This document shows, piece after piece, positions 7,016 to 7,258 of a stretch of 7,258 nucleotides of DNA (its first letter is position 1; every line of letters begins with the position of its first letter). The notes beneath the pieces were generated by a model. That model saw only the letters and a list, made by a program, of their open reading frames with translations. It made no database searches and was not told where the DNA came from. Position numbers and translations under genes: made by a program. Source of the DNA: Methanobacteriota archaeon (GTDB lineage Archaea; Methanobacteriota; Methanobacteria; Methanobacteriales; Methanobacteriaceae); contig JAEZAV010000042.1 of NCBI GenBank assembly GCA_023430285.1, forward strand, positions 1 to 7,258, given 5' to 3'.

Positions 7016-7040
7016 TACAAACAATTTGTTATTAGCTTGT

Positions 7041-7258
7041 TTAGTTCTTAAAGAGGTTTGATATTGCGTACTTCAAATGATCCCCTTTAATTGGTTTAGA
7101 CAGGGTAACGGCATCTTCAGGGAGCTGTAACGACATTGTTAAACAGTTCTTGGTAAATACAGTTATGAATATGACTGGAACATCCAAATCCTTCATGATC
7201 TTACTTCCAGCATCAACCCCCTTAAGTGCTCCCAATAAATCTATGTCCATGAGCACAA
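7041..7258 (-). CDS. Response-regulator receiver domain, C-terminal part (partial at window edge)
   Basis: The last ~72 codons of a minus-strand gene end at a TAA (7041-7043) only 25 bases from the kinase stop, in convergent orientation. The 5' part lies beyond the right edge. The visible part covers the receiver fold from strand 3 on: VLMDIDL with the phospho-acceptor Asp at 7245-7247, then GVDAGSKI, DVPVIFIT with a Thr on strand 4, and LSKPI with the conserved Lys at 7095-7097, then a final helix (HLKYAISNLF). The protein stops right after the receiver, so any output domain must lie N-terminal, or it is a stand-alone receiver as is common in methanogens. The GTG at 7256-7254 encodes an internal Val of strand 3 and is not the start. 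It is a likely partner of the neighbouring HisKA_2 kinase, by proximity only. Confidence 0.88.
   Translation of the reverse strand, partial: VLMDIDLLGALKGVDAGSKIMKDLDVPVIFITVFTKNCLTMSLQLPEDAVTLSKPIKGDHLKYAISNLFKN

Noticed and set aside
7020..7030. Short palindrome AACAA-T-TTGTT between kinase and receiver genes, as a terminator hairpin
   Set aside because: A five-base A/T-rich stem with a one-base loop cannot form a stable hairpin, and no T-tract follows.

Overview
The window reads as archaeal chromosome, most likely a Methanobacterium-type methanogen (Methanobacteriales). The reasons are the AT-rich intergenic DNA, TATA-like boxes and oligo-T tracts in place of bacterial -35/-10 boxes and hairpin terminators, exported proteins rich in N-glycosylation sequons, and a CHASE4-PAS-HisKA_2 histidine kinase of a kind common in these methanogens. 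The genus is an inference from gene style; no rRNA or marker gene is present.

Layout, left to right. (1) The 3' end of a CPA1-type Na+/H+ antiporter (1-265, +). (2) An AT-rich gap with a T-tract and a probable promoter (266-483). (3) A secreted 560-residue protein with eight PQQ-like beta-propeller repeats followed by two Ig-like modules (484-2166, +). (4) A 317-base gap (2167-2483) holding T-tracts, an 18-bp palindrome TGTGAATAAAAGTTCACA with a second half-copy upstream, a TATA-like box and an unusual translation start region. (5) A DHA2-like MFS transporter (2484-3989, probably starting upstream of 2484). (6) A PstS-like phosphate-binding protein 31 bases downstream (4021-4881, +), without pstCAB in view. 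(7) A membrane sensor histidine kinase (5021-7015, +). (8) The 3' end of a response-regulator receiver domain on the minus strand (7041 to the right edge), convergent with the kinase.

How they may work together: the MFS and PstS-like genes are closely spaced on the same strand and may share the promoter and operator-like region at about 2267-2347. The kinase and the receiver protein are plausible partners, although convergent genes cannot be one operon. An extracellular binding protein beside an extracellular-sensing kinase suggests a ligand-sensing module, but only the order and families are seen; the functional link is inference. Most of the window is ordinary for a methanogen. The least ordinary points are the MFS start region, the palindrome in its promoter, the altered MFS motifs and the orphan PstS.
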